This document shows positions 61,950 through 64,000 of a stretch of 64,000 nt of DNA, piece by piece (position 1 is the stretch's first letter; every line of letters starts with the position of its first letter). The notes below the pieces were generated by a model. The model saw nothing but the letters and a program-made list of their open reading frames with translations. It ran no database searches and was not told the origin of the DNA. The translations under genes were made by a program, and so were the position numbers. Source of the stretch: JACNJF01 sp050288105 (lineage in GTDB: Bacteria > Pseudomonadota > Gammaproteobacteria > GCA-001735895); contig JBNKDE010000007.1 in assembly GCA_050288105.1 (NCBI GenBank), positions 62,001-126,000 of the forward strand. Reading direction: 5' to 3'.

Positions 61950-62623
61950 AGTGACTGGCTCCGCTGTAAACGCCCATTCACCAGATACAGCGCCAGCAGC
62001 ACCAGGAATGAAAAAGCCAGCATGCCAGCGGCGAGGATATGCGCCTGATCGTATTCCAGGGTCTCGACATAATCATAAATCGCCACCGACAGCACCTTGG
62101 TTTCGCCAGGTATATTGCCGCCAATCATCAGCACCACACCGAACTCTCCAATAGTATGTGCAAAACACAGCACAGCAGCGGTCATAAAACCCGGTCTTGC
62201 CAGCGGCAGGATGACCGTTAAAAACCGGTCTATCGGCGAAGCACGAAGGGTCGCTGCAACCTCCAGTGGGCGAGCACCTAGAGTTTCAAAAATATTCTGC
62301 AAAGGCTGCACCGCGAAAGGCAGCGAATACAGTACCGACGCTACCACCAGCCCCTTGAAGGTAAAGGGTAAGGTGCCCAACCCAATCGACTGGGTAAACT
62401 GCCCCAGCGCCCCGTTTGGCCCCAGTATCAACAGCAGGTAAAACCCGATCACCGTAGGTGGCAATACCAGCGGTAACGCCACTATGGCCGCCATAGGTTG
62501 CTTATACCAGCCCTGGGTGCGAGCCAGCCACCAGGCAACTGGCGTCGCAATAATCAGCAGACTGATGGTTGTTATGCTGGCTAACTTAAGTGTCAGCCAT
62601 ACCGGTTGCCAGTCAAATTCCAT
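61946..62623 (-). CDS. modB: Molybdate ABC transporter permease
   Basis: A 225-aa permease with five to six helices and the EAA-type loop EVAATLRASPIDRFLTVILP. The N-terminal WQPVWLTLKLASITTISLLI and LVLPPTVIGFYLLLILGPNG are typical of ModB. It lies 43 bp after modA. Confidence 0.94.
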   Translation of the reverse strand: MEFDWQPVWLTLKLASITTISLLIIATPVAWWLARTQGWYKQPMAAIVALPLVLPPTVIGFYLLLILGPNGALGQFTQSIGLGTLPFTFKGLVVASVLYSLPFAVQPLQNIFETLGARPLEVAATLRASPIDRFLTVILPLARPGFMTAAVLCFAHTIGEFGVVLMIGGNIPGETKVLSVAIYDYVETLEYDQAHILAAGMLAFSFLVLLALYLVNGRLQRSQSL

Positions 62624-62666
62624 AATTACTGCCTAATGTTGAGATGTATTTATTTTACTCGAGCAC

Positions 62667-63428
62667 CTAAGGTACCTGATAACCAAATTCCTTAATAATC
62701 GCAATCGCTGCAGGATCTGATTTTACAAATGTCAAAAATGCTTTGGCCGCGACATTGTCCTTACCCTTATTCAGCAATACTGCAGATTGATCAATCGAGT
62801 CATAGTATTTTGCAGGGATCACCCAGCTTGATCCTGGATTACCCTTCCAGCCTTTTATTTGCGAGTAAGCGACAAAGCCGATTTCAGCGTTACCAGTTGC
62901 TGCAAACTGGAAGGTTTGAGCGATAGAATCGCCCTGTACCAGTCTGGATTTGAGTGCTGACTCAAGACCGAGATTCTGCATCACCTGCATAGCCGCTAAT
63001 CCATAAGGCGCAGTTTTCGGGTTAGCCAGTGCAACATGGGCAAATTTTCCAGCGCGTAAAAAATCCTCGCCCGAATCAAACAGGCCCGCTTTTGCACTCC
63101 ATAGCGCCAACTGACCTCTGGCATACACAAAGTTGCTCCCCGTTACCGCAAGGCCCTGTTTTTCAGCCTTTAATGGTCGTTTGCTATCGGCTGCCAGAAA
63201 CACATCAAAGGGTGCGCCATTCTCTATCTGGGCATATAGTTTACCAGTTGAGCCAAAACTGACCTTCACCGTATGCCCTGTCGCCTTTTCGAACAATGGC
63301 ACCATTTTTTTGGTTACCCCGGTAAAATTTGCTGCCACCGCGATATTCACCTCATCGGCTTGCGCAGTGGTGATGTTTGCCGCCAGCACGGCACAGCATA
63401 CAACAATACTCGTTAAAAATGATTTCAT
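62667..63428 (-). CDS. modA: Molybdate-binding periplasmic protein
   Basis: A 253-aa receptor with a signal peptide (1-24, ending AQA). The oxyanion-binding residues lie in AVAANFTGVTKK and SFGSTGKLYAQIENGAPFDV. Tungstate may also be bound. It is 25 bp downstream of the ModE-like gene, leaving no room for its own promoter. Confidence 0.95.
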   Translation of the reverse strand: MKSFLTSIVVCCAVLAANITTAQADEVNIAVAANFTGVTKKMVPLFEKATGHTVKVSFGSTGKLYAQIENGAPFDVFLAADSKRPLKAEKQGLAVTGSNFVYARGQLALWSAKAGLFDSGEDFLRAGKFAHVALANPKTAPYGLAAMQVMQNLGLESALKSRLVQGDSIAQTFQFAATGNAEIGFVAYSQIKGWKGNPGSSWVIPAKYYDSIDQSAVLLNKGKDNVAAKAFLTFVKSDPAAIAIIKEFGYQVP

Positions 63429-63453
63429 GATAGTTACTCGCTTAATTTAGAAT

Positions 63454-64000
63454 TTAGTTCACGCCAACAATGACATGTGATGATTTGATCAATGCATACA
63501 CCGGGCTGCCTACGGCAAGCTCCAGTCCTTCTGCACTGTTTTCAGTGATGATGGCGGTAAGGCTCTTACCCCCTTCCAGCTCGATGACGACCTCAGTATT
63601 GACCGGCCCATGACGCATATCGGTAATGGTGCCGTATAGCTGGTTACGTGCACTGGTTTTATAGTTTTCATCAGCCACCGCAAGAATGATGAAGGAAGCC
63701 TTAATCAATGCGTAGGCATCCGCGCCCACTGCCAGACCTAAATGGTCCACGCTCTCTCGAGTGACCATCGCGATCAGGCTATCCCTGTCGCTTATAGCCA
63801 GTTTAATTTCGGCATTCACGGGTCCTAAGGTGATGTGTTCAACCTTGCCCTGAAACTGGTTTCTAGCACTTGTACGCATGCTAAGTCTCCTGATTTTAAG
63901 TTGGAACTGATTAAAATCTTCCAGACTGCAATTCAGTCCTTCTGAAATACGCTGATACTCCTGATGAATCAGTTTTAAACCTGCAATCAAATCGTAGCCC
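63454..64000 (-). CDS. modE: ModE-like molybdate regulator, 5' end outside window
   Basis: The visible 181 codons end a ModE protein. The first ~20 residues (GYDLIAGLKLIHQEYQRI) are the end of the LysR-type N-terminal helix-turn-helix domain. Two Mop/TOBE domains follow (about SARNQFQGKVEHITLGPVN and SARNQLYGTITDMRHGPVN), which bind molybdate. The frame continues past the window edge, so the TTG at 63990 is not the start. ModE represses mod operons when molybdate is plentiful; here it heads the operon it would control. Confidence 0.85.
   Translation of the reverse strand, partial: GYDLIAGLKLIHQEYQRISEGLNCSLEDFNQFQLKIRRLSMRTSARNQFQGKVEHITLGPVNAEIKLAISDRDSLIAMVTRESVDHLGLAVGADAYALIKASFIILAVADENYKTSARNQLYGTITDMRHGPVNTEVVIELEGGKSLTAIITENSAEGLELAVGSPVYALIKSSHVIVGVN

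Noticed and set aside
63454..63990. Complete two-Mop molybdopterin-binding protein starting at TTG 63990
   Set aside because: The frame continues upstream of the TTG to the window edge with residues like the end of the ModE helix-turn-helix domain.

Overview
The window looks like chromosomal DNA of a free-living, motile, respiring gammaproteobacterium. Hda, YjgA, DUF2069, PmbA, a complete system I cytochrome c maturation operon, sigma-54 flagellar promoters and the succinylase branch of lysine synthesis all fit that group. The species cannot be named from the sequence. No rRNA, tRNA or CRISPR array was seen.

Layout. 1-3.6 kb (minus): an RND-type adaptor (cut by the window edge), a TolC-like channel, two exported thioredoxin-fold proteins and a LysM lipoprotein. 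4.0-12.9 kb: ArsC, a WrbA-like flavodoxin and DUF2069 (plus); hda and a DUF2066 gene (minus); purM, purN and a DUF3108 gene (plus); pmbA with an exported DsrE-like protein (minus); yjgA and a DUF4412 protein (plus). 12.9-13.6 kb is a gene-free block of nested inverted repeats. 13.6-22.7 kb is a redox region. It holds an 879-residue membrane Fe-S/flavin fusion with a cyclic-nucleotide-binding protein, a 286-bp element with TA-flanked inverted ends, cydABX, a NifX-like protein, an unrecognised conserved protein, a SLAC1/TDT transporter and an FNR-like regulator. 22.8-24.3 kb is a DUF3570/DUF4266 pair. 24.4-32.5 kb carries fliK and the fliEFGHIJ operon, each behind a sigma-54-type promoter, with an HD-domain gene between them. 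32.5-40.8 kb has a DNA glycosylase, a VOC protein, dapC-dapD-yffB-like-dapE, a GGDEF/EAL protein and gluQ. 40.8-47.7 kb is ccmABCDEFGHI (minus). 47.8-55.4 kb has a YheT-like hydrolase, a DctPQM TRAP transporter with a DctD-like regulator, two YbjQ paralogues and an M48 peptidase. 60.4-64 kb has a small secreted protein and modE(partial)-modA-modB-modC.

The accessory highlight is 55.67-58.7 kb, an AT-richer run of single-gene units, all on the plus strand. Three units end in attC-like imperfect palindromes, the DUF3800 stop codon lies inside the first site, and a fourth site appears truncated. No integron integrase is visible, so this reads as an integrase-less cassette array (CALIN type). The cassettes carry a DUF3800 protein, a membrane protein with a poly-proline microprotein in another frame inside its 3' end, an NTF2/SnoaL-like protein and an RBBP9-like hydrolase. 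A frameshifted lipoprotein pseudogene and a VOC protein follow.

Together the genes suggest respiration under variable oxygen (cyd, FNR-like control, ccm), uptake of organic acids (TRAP) and molybdate, flagellar motility and thiol/metalloid handling.
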